Source: Salinisphaera sp. UBA6602
Lineage (GTDB): Bacteria > Pseudomonadota > Gammaproteobacteria > Nevskiales > Salinisphaeraceae
Reading direction: 5' to 3'
Length of the DNA: 11,856 nt
NCBI GenBank assembly: GCA_002433465.1
Contig: DJIE01000165.1
Coordinates: forward strand, 1-11,856
Shown: positions 1 to 6,536 of the stretch, piece after piece
How the letters are laid out: each line of letters opens with the position of its first letter
How positions within the stretch are numbered: position 1 is the stretch's first letter
Made by a program: the position numbers and the translations under genes
The notes under the pieces: model-generated
What the model was told of the DNA's origin: nothing
Databases searched by the model: none
The model's input: only the letters and a program-made list of their open reading frames with translations

Positions 1-1
1 C

Positions 2-193
2 GGTCGTCTGATGAAACGTCTGGGTCAGCGCTATGTGCAGTACATCAATCGAACATATAAGCGAAGCGGCACGTTATGCGCAGGCTGCTTCCGCCCGTGT
101 TTGAAGCAGGAAGAGAGCACCGTTCCGGGTTGCTATCGGTATATCGAGATAAACCCGGTTCGAGCGGTGATCCTCGATCATGCGGCCGAATAA
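2..193 (+). pseudogene. RAYT (REP-associated tyrosine) transposase, central fragment, open at left edge
   Basis: This reading frame is open to the left edge of the window and ends at a stop at 191-193. It resembles the middle of Y1_Tnp/IS200-like RAYT transposases, single-strand DNA transposases that act on REP palindromes. Visible hallmarks are the LGQRYVQYINRTYKRSGTL block, the QEES block and the CYRYIEINPVRA block, the last close to the usual YRYIELNPVRA. The expected W-E-G-R after SGTL reads C-A-G-C here, which suggests decay. The reading frame stops right after the DHAAE segment, where intact family members continue for roughly another hundred residues (YRWSSYR onward). The N-terminal HUH metal-binding part would lie outside the window, so its state is unknown. 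The 3' end runs straight into a REP-like G-rich motif at 198-208. A related C-terminal piece lies at 2042-2244. Family assignment is from motif recall. Confidence 0.75.
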
Positions 194-197
194 TAGC

Positions 198-208
198 GGG
201 GCAGACCC
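198..208. repeat. REP-like GGGGCAGACCC motif after RAYT fragment
   Basis: The stretch GGGGCAGACCC followed by TATTTA matches the GGGTCTGACCCC-type sequences often found next to RAYT transposase genes. It begins five bases after the stop of the RAYT fragment. A more degenerate relative (GTGGTCTGTGCCC) occurs at 2253-2265, shortly after the C-terminal RAYT fragment. The motif is short, so the identification rests mainly on its position. Confidence 0.4.
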
Positions 209-302
209 TATTTACTCTTTCGAACTTTTGATAGTGCGATGGATGCAAACTGCGTGAAGCTTAGGGTCTAGACGATCACGTCGAAAAGGTTGGCTGAGCG
301 GC

Positions 303-638
303 ATGCTCAACATTCTTTATATTTTGGTAGAGGGTGCTATCCCGGTCTTGCCCTTTATTGCGTTGATCTGTCCGCTCAAGGGCTTGCCTCGCCGTAGCTT
401 CTGGCTGGCCTTGGCATTGCAGGCCGGTCTGATGATTCTCTGGGCACTCCTCGGCGGAACAGTAATCGCAAGGTTGTGGTGGCGGCTAAGCGGTGGTTGT
501 GCGGCCCATGGCGGCGGCTTTGAGGGCGCGTGCGGTTACGCAGGCTTCGCAACGCAGGTGATGGCAGGCTACGCCACCGCGGTCGTCATGACGTCGATCT
601 GCGGTATTTTGCTACGTTACTTGATCAAGAAATATTAG
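303..638 (+). CDS. hypothetical small membrane protein (three predicted helices)
   Basis: A 111-residue protein I do not recognise. It is strongly hydrophobic, with likely membrane helices at about residues 5-25, 35-58 and 83-106. A glycine- and alanine-rich loop lies between helices two and three (residues 63-82) and carries two cysteines, at residues 65 and 76. The C-terminus is short and basic (RYLIKKY). The start ATG at 303 has only a weak purine stretch upstream (AAAAGG near 284-289, about 13 bases away), so the start is not firmly set. It lies between the two RAYT fragments and has lower GC than the genes right of 5000, consistent with acquired DNA. No neighbour suggests a function. It could also be an undisturbed resident gene. 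Confidence 0.6.
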   Translation: MLNILYILVEGAIPVLPFIALICPLKGLPRRSFWLALALQAGLMILWALLGGTVIARLWWRLSGGCAAHGGGFEGACGYAGFATQVMAGYATAVVMTSICGILLRYLIKKY

Positions 639-863
639 CACCGAGACTTCGTTTCCACGTCTCGAAAAAGCGGAGCCGCCGGCACAGCTCTTTAACCGGC
701 GTTACCGCCTCGGCCTCTTTCAGAAAGCCGATGAACTAATCTTGGGAATATCGCCTCGTCGTGCCCAGTCTGCAGACGTCAGGTGATTGGACTGGGGATG
801 GTCGATGGTCCGATATACTTCGTGTCCTCCGTGTATTTGCCACTAGCGCGTCAAGCAGGAAAC

Positions 864-1562
864 ATGAAAGTACTTTCGATCGTAAAATATATTTTTACAG
901 TGGCCGGCCTTGGCATGTTGATCGGGGCTTTTTATTCGTTCAATAACACACGAGAGTTCTTGAGCGATGCGCTAACCACTCAAGGTAAAGTCGTTGAACT
1001 CGTTCGCTCAAGATCAAGTGACTCGATTACGTATCGACCCGTCGTTGAGTTTACAACACAAGACGGTTTGACTATTGAGTTTGCGTCATCGTCTGGGAGC
1101 AATCCGCCAAGCTACACGCGCGGCGAAGCGGTTGACGTTGTGTATCAAGAATCCTCGCCTGAACGGGCGGAAATAAATAGTTTCTTTTCGTTGTGGGGCG
1201 CTGCGACCGTTTTGGGACTGCTGGGTTCTGTCTTTTTCATCATCGGCTTTTCGATCATAGTGCTGGCGCGTCGGAAGCGGAGAAAGATACAGGTCTTGAA
1301 GAAAAACGGCGTTCCTATCAAGGCGGAAGTTACAGGTGTCGCTATCAATACCTCAGTCCAGGCGAATGGCCGAAGCCCTTATCAGATCGTATCTCAGTGG
1401 CAAAACCCGGCGACATCGAAAATACACGTGTTTTCCAGCGAGAACATATGGTTTGATCCGAGTGATTACATCCTTGGTGAACAGATAACGGTTCTGATAG
1501 AAAGGAACAACCCCGAAAAATACTACGTCGATATTTCGTTTCTTCCAGAGCTTTCAGGCTGA
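864..1562 (+). CDS. DUF3592-like membrane protein
   Basis: A protein of 232 residues if started at ATG 864, which follows an AGGA stretch at 857-860 with tight spacing. The frame is open further upstream to 783, but the extra residues do not look like part of the fold and the first helix begins directly after this ATG. Layout: membrane helix at about residues 6-24; a soluble beta-rich domain at about 30-105 with the pattern T-x-G-x-V then Y-R-P-V-V-E-F-x-x-x-D-G, typical of DUF3592 proteins; a second helix at about 112-135 followed by a strongly basic stop-transfer stretch (ARRKRRK); then a second DUF3592-like beta domain (about 143-232). The function of the family is not established. Base composition is low for this window (about 43% GC in 1021-1080 by hand count), which suggests transfer. 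Confidence 0.75.
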   Translation: MKVLSIVKYIFTVAGLGMLIGAFYSFNNTREFLSDALTTQGKVVELVRSRSSDSITYRPVVEFTTQDGLTIEFASSSGSNPPSYTRGEAVDVVYQESSPERAEINSFFSLWGAATVLGLLGSVFFIIGFSIIVLARRKRRKIQVLKKNGVPIKAEVTGVAINTSVQANGRSPYQIVSQWQNPATSKIHVFSSENIWFDPSDYILGEQITVLIERNNPEKYYVDISFLPELSG

Positions 1563-1613
1563 AAAGGTCTTATTAGGTTGATAGGCACACGGCAGCAGAG
1601 TTTGTGATAGGGC

Positions 1614-1812
1614 GACAGTATATGAATCTCGGCGCCGCTTGCCGACATGACGATCCTCGAGAGTCAATCTCACGGACGGTTGCGGCATACTGCTTAAATA
1701 ATTTCCGTAGCACGACCACGTATCGAGCCTCGGTGTTGGCGATCACCCGGGAATCGTCGGCGTGAAAGCACTGGCTGATACTCGGCATACAGATTGCACT
1801 CTCGCAATGTGG
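1614..1812. repeat. diverged ~200-bp repeat, copy A
   Basis: This stretch aligns with 4323-4521 over about 200 bases. Hand alignment gives about 70-75% identity with a single one-base indel near 1720-1735. The best blocks are GACAGTA at 1614, CATGACGA near 1646, TCCGTAGC near 1704 and CGTGAAAGCAC near 1771. Both strands give partially similar peptides in the two copies, so its nature is unclear. It may be a decayed gene end, a 5' gene region, or a non-coding repeat. Here the copy sits about 50 bases after the DUF3592-like gene and is not followed by an intact gene. Reverse-strand reading gives the longer conserved peptide run (VVxLR, then AxVREIxSxGSS). Confidence 0.7.
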
Positions 1813-2041
1813 CGATGGTTTTATCTGGGGATGGGCCGGGGAGGTTTGGAAACTGCCACAGTGATGAACTGACACAGCACGGATAATGGCTAACCGGTCT
1901 ATGGGGCTCGCCAGGTTTGTCGGATTACCGCCTAGCTGGAGCGAAACAGCTGTAATACCTGTAACCCCAGTGTGGATTGCCGGGCACGTACCGCTTATTT
2001 CCACCCAGATGAGCTGGACTGACCCGATGTGAGTGGCACCG
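1813..2041. other. non-coding or decayed stretch between repeat A and RAYT C-terminal remnant
   Basis: I see no gene with a credible start, ribosome binding site or family signature here. The reverse-strand open frame across 1573-2004 has odd composition and no recognisable motif. Part of this DNA may be eroded RAYT sequence, because the next segment is the C-terminus of such a transposase, but I could not align it with confidence. Confidence 0.4.
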
Positions 2042-2244
2042 AGCGAGCGCCAAAGAGCCTATCTAGAACCGTCCGTTACGAACTCGATCCGGGTTTGTTC
2101 GATGAGATTCGATCAGTGACGAACGGAAATAGCCTATTTGGGCTCGAGCGATTCCCAGCGCAGGTCGAGCGGATGCTTGGCCGCCGCGTGACGCGTGGAA
2201 TGCCAGGTCGGCTCAGGAAGGTAGAATCAAAACCTGGGCGTTGA
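2042..2244 (+). pseudogene. RAYT transposase, C-terminal fragment with frameshift
   Basis: The frame ending at 2244 encodes RYELDPGLFDEIRSVTNG, an ERF block, then LGRRVTRGMPGRLRK. This matches the C-terminus typical of RAYT transposases (FRYELDPGLxDEIRxxTNGN...LGRRVxxGxPGRPRK). Just upstream, the +1 frame at 2045-2071 reads ERQRAYLEP, the expected preceding segment. Losing one base at about 2072 (TTC to TC, the phenylalanine of FRYEL) would explain the jump between frames. The gene is therefore truncated at its 5' side and frameshifted. It could be the other end of the element whose middle lies at 2-193, or a separate remnant. It is followed by a degenerate REP-like motif at 2253-2265. Confidence 0.75.
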
Positions 2245-2252
2245 ACGAAACC

Positions 2253-2265
2253 GTGGTCTGTGCCC
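2253..2265. repeat. degenerate REP-like motif after RAYT C-terminus
   Basis: GTGGTCTGTGCCC lies nine bases after the end of the RAYT C-terminal remnant and resembles the GGGTCTG(A)CCCC motifs associated with these transposases. It is similar in inverse orientation to the motif at 198-208. It is short and imperfect. Confidence 0.3.
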
Positions 2266-2554
2266 GTTTGCCTGCCCACGCGCTATCGTTGATCAGCTTT
2301 CAAGAGCGCCGGCCTTCTCCATAGCCTGGACGGGCAAAGGGGCGGGGTAGACACCGAGTCTGCGCCGGTTATCTCTGCTAATAAATGCGTTTGCGCTGCC
2401 GATAACTGCATTGCGGTTGCGACTTCGGCGGCGTGCGTTTACAAGCCCGGCCCGTCGGGTGTGGCGCGTATCGAGGCGCGGCTGCGATACATAGGCGGCG
2501 CTTAGAGCCCGCCAACAACTCGCGCTGAAACGGGAAATAAGACAAAGGACAAGT
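2266..2554. other. intergenic region upstream of the diguanylate cyclase
   Basis: No gene is supported here. The reverse-strand frame at 2378-2599 overlaps the start of the diguanylate cyclase and has no family signature. The region must contain the promoter of the downstream gene, but no hexamer pair stands out. A good Shine-Dalgarno (AAAGGAC, 2543-2549) lies at its right end. Confidence 0.5.
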
Positions 2555-3781
2555 ATGGCGCGTCATCAGGAGTTGCCCTGGCGTATTCTCGATCGGCACG
2601 GGTTAACGCTGACCAACCCGATGGACTGGCGTGCGATCGATCGGCACATACTGCTGGCGGTGCTCGTGATGCTCGCCCCGCTGTGCTTGGGGGGCTATCT
2701 GCTGGGCACCCTGGTGATAGCGCCGGAATTCCTGCACGTCGACGTGGCGATCGCGCTCCTGGCTTTCTATGCTCTGTTCAGCGTGGTGTTTGGCAGCCTT
2801 ATCACCAGCGCGTTCTTTCTGCGACGGCAAGTCGACGAATGGCGCAGCTTTGAATACGTCGTCATCTACGGCTTTATCGTGGTCGTGCTGCTTACCGGTT
2901 ATCTAACCGGAACCTATCTATCGCACGCATTGCTGCTGCTGTTTCTCGGGGTCAATATCACCAGCGCGCTTTCCGATGTCGACAAAATCCGCGTTGCGTA
3001 CTGGCAAGTCGGCGCTGTGTTGAGTGTCATGACCGGCGTGAACCTGCTGGGCTGGGCGACCTATGCCCCGCTGTTCAGCCAGTCCGTACACACTCCGGCC
3101 GGGGCGCCGTTCATGGGCTGGTTCTTCGCCGAAATTTTTCTGGCCGCCGTGCTCTTTGCGCTGGTCTATCTGGTCACTTCGGCGATCAAGCGTTGGGTGG
3201 TCCGTGAGGAATTATTCAAGAATATGTCCAAGACGGATGGGCTGACCCAGTTAACCAACCGCAGCACGTTCATCGACCAGGCCAGCAAAGAAATCGCCCG
3301 CGGCAAGCGTTTTATAGATGAATCCCGCCCGTGGATAAGCTGTGTGATGATCGACCTGGACTATTTCAAACAGATCAACGACACCCTCGGTCATGCGGCC
3401 GGCGATGCCACGCTCGTCGACGTATCGCGGATCCTGAAGAACAACGTTCGTGAATACGACGAAGTAGGCCGCTACGGGGGTGAGGAGTTTTCGGTAATGC
3501 TACCGGCGACCGGCCCGGAAACGGCGCGAGCCATCGCCGAGCGATTGCGGCATGCGATCGAAGCCTCGGAGGTTCATTACGGCGACCGACCCATTCGCTA
3601 TACCGCAAGCTTCGGTGTCGCCTCCCAACGGTATGCCCAACTCGAAGAACTTAACGACCTGCTCAAGGAGGCCGACGCCGCACTCTACGACGCCAAGAGA
3701 TCCGGTCGAAACCGCGTCGTTTTCTACAATTCCGATGTCGGCGCGGGGCGAAGTGGGAAGCAGGTCAAGGCGCTCGGCTGA
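2555..3781 (+). CDS. membrane-bound diguanylate cyclase (GGDEF domain)
   Basis: A 408-residue protein that should make cyclic di-GMP from two GTP at the inner membrane. Residues 1-30 are a cytoplasmic N-terminus. About six membrane helices follow (roughly 31-55, 64-88, 99-120, 122-140, 150-168 and 188-210), forming a MASE-like sensor region of unidentified subtype with no large periplasmic loop. The GGDEF domain starts near D228 (KTDGLTQLTNR). Metal and substrate residues are visible in MIDLDYFKQIND (265-276), and the active-site loop GGEEF is at 308-312. An RxxD product-inhibition site (REYD, 299-302) lies exactly five residues before it. All key residues are intact, so it is likely active and feedback-regulated. 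ATG 2555 is chosen because AAAGGAC lies five bases upstream. The stop is 24 bases before the next gene, suggesting an operon. Confidence 0.93.
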   Translation: MARHQELPWRILDRHGLTLTNPMDWRAIDRHILLAVLVMLAPLCLGGYLLGTLVIAPEFLHVDVAIALLAFYALFSVVFGSLITSAFFLRRQVDEWRSFEYVVIYGFIVVVLLTGYLTGTYLSHALLLLFLGVNITSALSDVDKIRVAYWQVGAVLSVMTGVNLLGWATYAPLFSQSVHTPAGAPFMGWFFAEIFLAAVLFALVYLVTSAIKRWVVREELFKNMSKTDGLTQLTNRSTFIDQASKEIARGKRFIDESRPWISCVMIDLDYFKQINDTLGHAAGDATLVDVSRILKNNVREYDEVGRYGGEEFSVMLPATGPETARAIAERLRHAIEASEVHYGDRPIRYTASFGVASQRYAQLEELNDLLKEADAALYDAKRSGRNRVVFYNSDVGAGRSGKQVKALG

Positions 3782-3805
3782 CAAAGGACGGGAGCCGGGG
3801 AGGTT

Positions 3806-4249
3806 ATGCGTTTTTTGACCGGCGAGGGTAAGAGTCGCCTCAAACGCTTCCTAACGCCTCGGACTGCCAGAATGGGTTGGCTGGTGCTCACGGGTATCGC
3901 GTCCTTTGTCGCTATGAAAGTGGCCGATTACAAGGAATATCAGTTCGGTGAGGTGTTCTGTTCGAGCCTGCTTTCGCAACGGGACGAGATCGAGTTCGAG
4001 TCCCAAGACTTTGAGAATGAAAAATCCTACGCGAGCTTTCGGTCAACGGAACCGCTTGATTCCGTCGAGCAAGCGCGCGCTTATAGTGCGGAGCTGAATG
4101 GTGTTTTGACGGCTACGTTTTGCGAGGCCCGGGCGATAGCGGAACTCGAAGACGAACAGGACCATTTCATGGTTGTTATTAGAGGGTCCTTAGACGGCTC
4201 TAATAGGATTATCGTCAGCAAGATTATGTCCGGCGATAGCTGCCAGTAA
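3806..4249 (+). CDS. hypothetical single-helix protein, in operon with the diguanylate cyclase
   Basis: A 147-residue protein I do not recognise. It has a basic N-terminus (residues 1-22), one membrane helix at about residues 23-39, and an acidic soluble part that by the positive-inside rule should face the periplasm. Cysteines at residues 52, 106 and 146 in that part could form a disulfide. ATG 3806 follows a GGGGAGG stretch at very short distance; a GGAG at 3791-3794 is another possible ribosome binding site. The gene begins 24 bases after the diguanylate cyclase stop, so the two are probably co-transcribed. A role as sensor or partner of the cyclase is only inferred from position. GC is lower than in the cyclase gene. 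Repeat copy B begins about 75 bases downstream. Confidence 0.65.
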   Translation: MRFLTGEGKSRLKRFLTPRTARMGWLVLTGIASFVAMKVADYKEYQFGEVFCSSLLSQRDEIEFESQDFENEKSYASFRSTEPLDSVEQARAYSAELNGVLTATFCEARAIAELEDEQDHFMVVIRGSLDGSNRIIVSKIMSGDSCQ

Positions 4250-4322
4250 GCGGGTCGCTTCAGGTTCCAATCGCGATAAGGCCGTTCTGGGCGGGGCTTC
4301 GTTAGGCGTTTCGGGGATCGAG

Positions 4323-4521
4323 GACAGTACAAACATCTTGGCGCTCCTTGCTGTCATGACGACCCTTGAGAGCGAATTTCCCGCACCGCTGCAGTAGACT
4401 GACCGAAGGATCTCCGTAGCGCGACCACCAATCGCGGTTTGGACGTTGGTCATCACCCAGGGGTCGTCATCGTGAAAGCACAGGCCGATACGCAGCACAT
4501 AGACGGCATTCTCGAACCCTG
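4323..4521. repeat. diverged ~200-bp repeat, copy B, overlapping the HD-domain gene start
   Basis: This is the partner of 1614-1812, about 70-75% identical by hand alignment with one extra base near 4430-4440. Unlike copy A, its right end contains the likely start of the HD-domain gene (GTG 4472) and its first codons. Reading the reverse strand gives a peptide similar to that of copy A, but in two frames because of the indel. That reverse peptide ends at a TGA overlapping an ATG near 4357, which resembles a translationally coupled gene junction. Whether the conserved unit is a decayed reverse gene or a forward regulatory and 5' coding region cannot be decided from two copies. Confidence 0.7.
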
Positions 4522-5011
4522 GCAGGCGACTATCGGGCGAGATTACGAGGGCTATCGGAATCATGTGGTTCGGATGGCTACGTTTTGCCTCATGCTCAAG
4601 CCTTGCAGCCCGCAGGCGCAACGCCGGATCGAGATCGCGGCTTGCTTTCACGATATCGGCATTTGGACCGCCGATACGCTCGACTACCTGGAGCCGTCCG
4701 TACCGCCGGCGCTGAGCTACCTCGATGCGCACGGTCTATCTGATTGGGGGCCGGAAATCACCGAAATGATTCTCGAGCACCATCGCGTTCGCGAGATCAC
4801 GCACGGGCTAACGCCGCTGGTCGAACTGTTCAGGAAAGGCGATCTGGTGGATTTCTCGAAGGGAATCGTTCGGTTTGGCCTGCCTAGACGGATGGTCCGC
4901 GACGTCATGCAGACCTACCCGAACGCAGGGTTTCACCGAATGCTCGTCAAGGCTGCTGGGAAATGGTTTGTCAGGCATCCCCTGAATCCAATGCCGATGA
5001 TGAAATGGTGA
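4472..5011 (+). CDS. HD-domain protein, predicted metal-dependent phosphohydrolase
   Basis: A cytoplasmic protein of 179 residues if started at GTG 4472, which has AGGGG at 4459-4463 with 8-base spacing. The frame also opens with a TTG at 4439. The HD-superfamily metal ligands appear in order: H31 (YRNHVVRM), H60-D61 (ACFHDIGIW), H103/H104 (LEHHRVREI), and D124/D127 (KGDLVDF). These are the residues that bind metal in HD hydrolases of nucleotides and other phosphate esters. The substrate is unknown. The C-terminus has a basic amphipathic run (LVKAAGKWFVRHP). It is convergent with the phosphodiester glycosidase gene, 136 bases away. Its 5' end lies in repeat copy B, so its expression signals probably lie inside that repeat. 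Confidence 0.85.
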   Translation: MKAQADTQHIDGILEPWQATIGRDYEGYRNHVVRMATFCLMLKPCSPQAQRRIEIAACFHDIGIWTADTLDYLEPSVPPALSYLDAHGLSDWGPEITEMILEHHRVREITHGLTPLVELFRKGDLVDFSKGIVRFGLPRRMVRDVMQTYPNAGFHRMLVKAAGKWFVRHPLNPMPMMKW

Positions 5012-5147
5012 TCGGCTAGCGCGAGCGCGTCTTGGCGGCGATCGAGCGTCGCGGTACCCGTCGTATTGGAAGTTTCGTCCGTGATACTGGCGCTGACATG
5101 GGCACCGACTCGTGGGCCGCGTGAATGACCTTTGCCGCGGACTGCGC

Positions 5148-5951
5148 TTACGGCGAGCCTGGTTCGCTGTTGCCTGATGCGACAACACCAAACATCGGCC
5201 CGTAGCCCCCGTGCCAGGAGGCGTCGTATCGCTTGAGGGCGGGGCTGTATATGCCGGCGCCGCGTCCGCCGTCGAGGAACAGGGCATTGGGGCAGTTGAG
5301 GTGGTCTCGGAACAGGCGGGCGAATTCGTGGAAGTTCACGCCGCTTTCGCTGATGGCGAACCGCACTGCGCCGTTTTTGCACACGCCCACGCCGCTGCGG
5401 CGGGCAAGCGAGGTGGAGCCTTCGATCAGTGCGGGGTGCAGCACGTTATCGCTGACGAGCATGGGCCCGGACTGGGTGGCGAAGCGAGGCGACAGGTCGG
5501 CGTCTGCATAGGCCGAGGTGGGGAGAATGCCCGCGCGGCCGTTCGCAAGATAGAACACGCCGTTGGGTTGCTTGTAGAAGTTGGGCACCTGGGCGGGCGG
5601 CGCATCGATGCTGCGGGTGTTCAACGGGCGCAGGGTTTCGCCGTTCTCGATATACAATCCTACGGGCACGAAGTCGGTGGTGTACATGCCGGCATTCAGG
5701 GCGAATTGCAGCGTATCGCCGCGGGCCTGTATTTCGTCGGCGAGGCGGTCGAATTGGCGATACGGTTCGCCGTGCGCGTCGCGCCAGAACAGGCGTAGAT
5801 CGCTAGACGCCGCATCGAAGGTGCAGACGATATAGACGCTGTGTCCGAACGACACGTCACTGCAGCCGCGCGCCTGCACTGCTTGAGCGCGCGTCGCGAA
5901 AGCGAGCGATAAGAAGAGCAAGACCCGTAAGAGCGGGCGCGTCGCAATCAT
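5148..5951 (-). CDS. secreted phosphodiester glycosidase family protein (NAGPA/DUF2233-like)
   Basis: A 267-residue protein with a Sec signal peptide at about 1-24 (basic MIATRPLLR, hydrophobic LLFLSLAFA, then ATRAQA as a cleavage site). The mature part resembles the phosphodiester glycosidase fold (the NAGPA domain formerly called DUF2233), known for hydrolysing sugar phosphodiesters. Signature pieces in order are NAGMY (86-90), PNGVF (129-133), QSGPML (160-165), RSGVGV (185-190) and FLDGG (225-229). Cysteines at 30, 43, 191 and 220 could form disulfides in the periplasm. No strong Shine-Dalgarno precedes ATG 5951, but the signal peptide supports this start. It is monocistronic on the - strand, with an inverted repeat about 140 bases upstream. 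Its substrate is not evident. With the nearby phosphoesterases it may help scavenge organic phosphorus. Confidence 0.82.
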   Translation of the reverse strand: MIATRPLLRVLLFLSLAFATRAQAVQARGCSDVSFGHSVYIVCTFDAASSDLRLFWRDAHGEPYRQFDRLADEIQARGDTLQFALNAGMYTTDFVPVGLYIENGETLRPLNTRSIDAPPAQVPNFYKQPNGVFYLANGRAGILPTSAYADADLSPRFATQSGPMLVSDNVLHPALIEGSTSLARRSGVGVCKNGAVRFAISESGVNFHEFARLFRDHLNCPNALFLDGGRGAGIYSPALKRYDASWHGGYGPMFGVVASGNSEPGSP

Positions 5952-6092
5952 GGGCGGAGGGTGGGGCGGCTACGAATTGATGGGGTATCTTGGGCGACGC
6001 GGTGGTCGGCGTCCAAAGATACACGGGCTGACCGGGTGTATCGGCGCGGCATTCGCGGGCATGGACCCAAAAGCGCGATGGTCCGAAGGTGG

Positions 6093-6110
6093 TGTCCGTG
6101 ACAACGGACA
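6093..6110. promoter_or_regulatory. perfect 7-bp inverted repeat upstream of the glycosidase gene
   Basis: TGTCCGT and ACGGACA are perfect inverted arms around a 4-base spacer (GACA). The site lies about 140 bases upstream of the glycosidase start. It could be an operator for a dimeric regulator or a small hairpin. On the - strand it also contains two adjacent GTTGTC units seven bases apart, which is not Pho-box spacing. Function is unproven. Confidence 0.3.
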
Positions 6111-6166
6111 ACATCTCTAGAAGTGGTTCAGGCTGCAGGCGGTCGAGATACCGCGGCTATTCGATA

Positions 6167-6185
6167 AGCCCCGGTCAGAGGGGCT
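6167..6185 (-). terminator. weak hairpin, possible terminator downstream of the oxidase gene
   Basis: AGCCCC and GGGGCT pair as a 6-bp stem with a 7-base loop, about 350 bases downstream of the multicopper oxidase gene. There is no proper T-run on either strand, so it is at most a weak or Rho-assisted termination site. Confidence 0.2.
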
Positions 6186-6536
6186 GTATGAGTAGGGCTT
6201 GCTGCGCAACCCGCGCGGCCGGCGGCGCGACGCACCGGGGACAAAGACGAAGACACGCTGTTTCGTGAGCCTGGCGACAGGCCGGAACGGATCGGCGATC
6301 TGCAGCCGGCGCTACGAACAGGCGAGCGGGGCCGCGCAAAGAATGGCGTCGAGCTCAGTGGTCCTGTTTAATGGCGATCGCTGCCCACGATATGTCAGCC
6401 GCCAAGGGTTGACCCGAGGCGACTATGGCATGGATCCGCTGTATGGGCTGTCGCATGCTCACGAAGACGATGGACGACAGGCGACGACAGGGACCGCGCG
6501 TTTTTTGTCTGTGCCATCGCGCTTCATGCGGGCTTG

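Larger units (their letters stand above)
5952..6536. other. 585-base intergenic region between oxidase and glycosidase genes
   Basis: It holds no supported gene. The + strand frame at 6199-6636 has no family signature, an arginine-rich composition, and overlaps the conserved C-terminus of the oxidase. It does contain a 7-bp inverted repeat at 6093-6110 and a short hairpin at 6167-6185. The promoter of the glycosidase gene should lie in the left part, but I see no clear hexamers. Confidence 0.55.

Noticed and set aside
661..710. CGCCGG...CCGGCG hairpin after the 111-residue protein gene
   Set aside because: Only six pairs with a 13-base loop and no T-run, so not a convincing terminator.
1573..2004. 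143-codon reverse-strand frame after the DUF3592-like gene
   Set aside because: Only the part inside the repeat has similarity to another sequence, and its counterpart at 4323-4521 is split between frames. The N-terminal portion looks random. Kept as a repeat rather than a gene.
4190..4732. 180-codon reverse-strand frame over repeat B and the HD-domain gene
   Set aside because: It overlaps intact HD metal-binding motifs on the + strand, and the repeat-derived peptide conservation switches frame within it.
5211..5798. 195-codon + strand frame opposite the phosphodiester glycosidase
   Set aside because: The minus-strand protein has a signal peptide and NAGMY, PNGVF and FLDGG motifs. The opposite frame is low-complexity A/G/V/E-rich.
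6480..6510. Run of six T after CCGCGCG on the + strand, terminator-like
   Set aside because: No inverted repeat precedes it and no + strand gene ends nearby. The adjacent oxidase gene is on the other strand.
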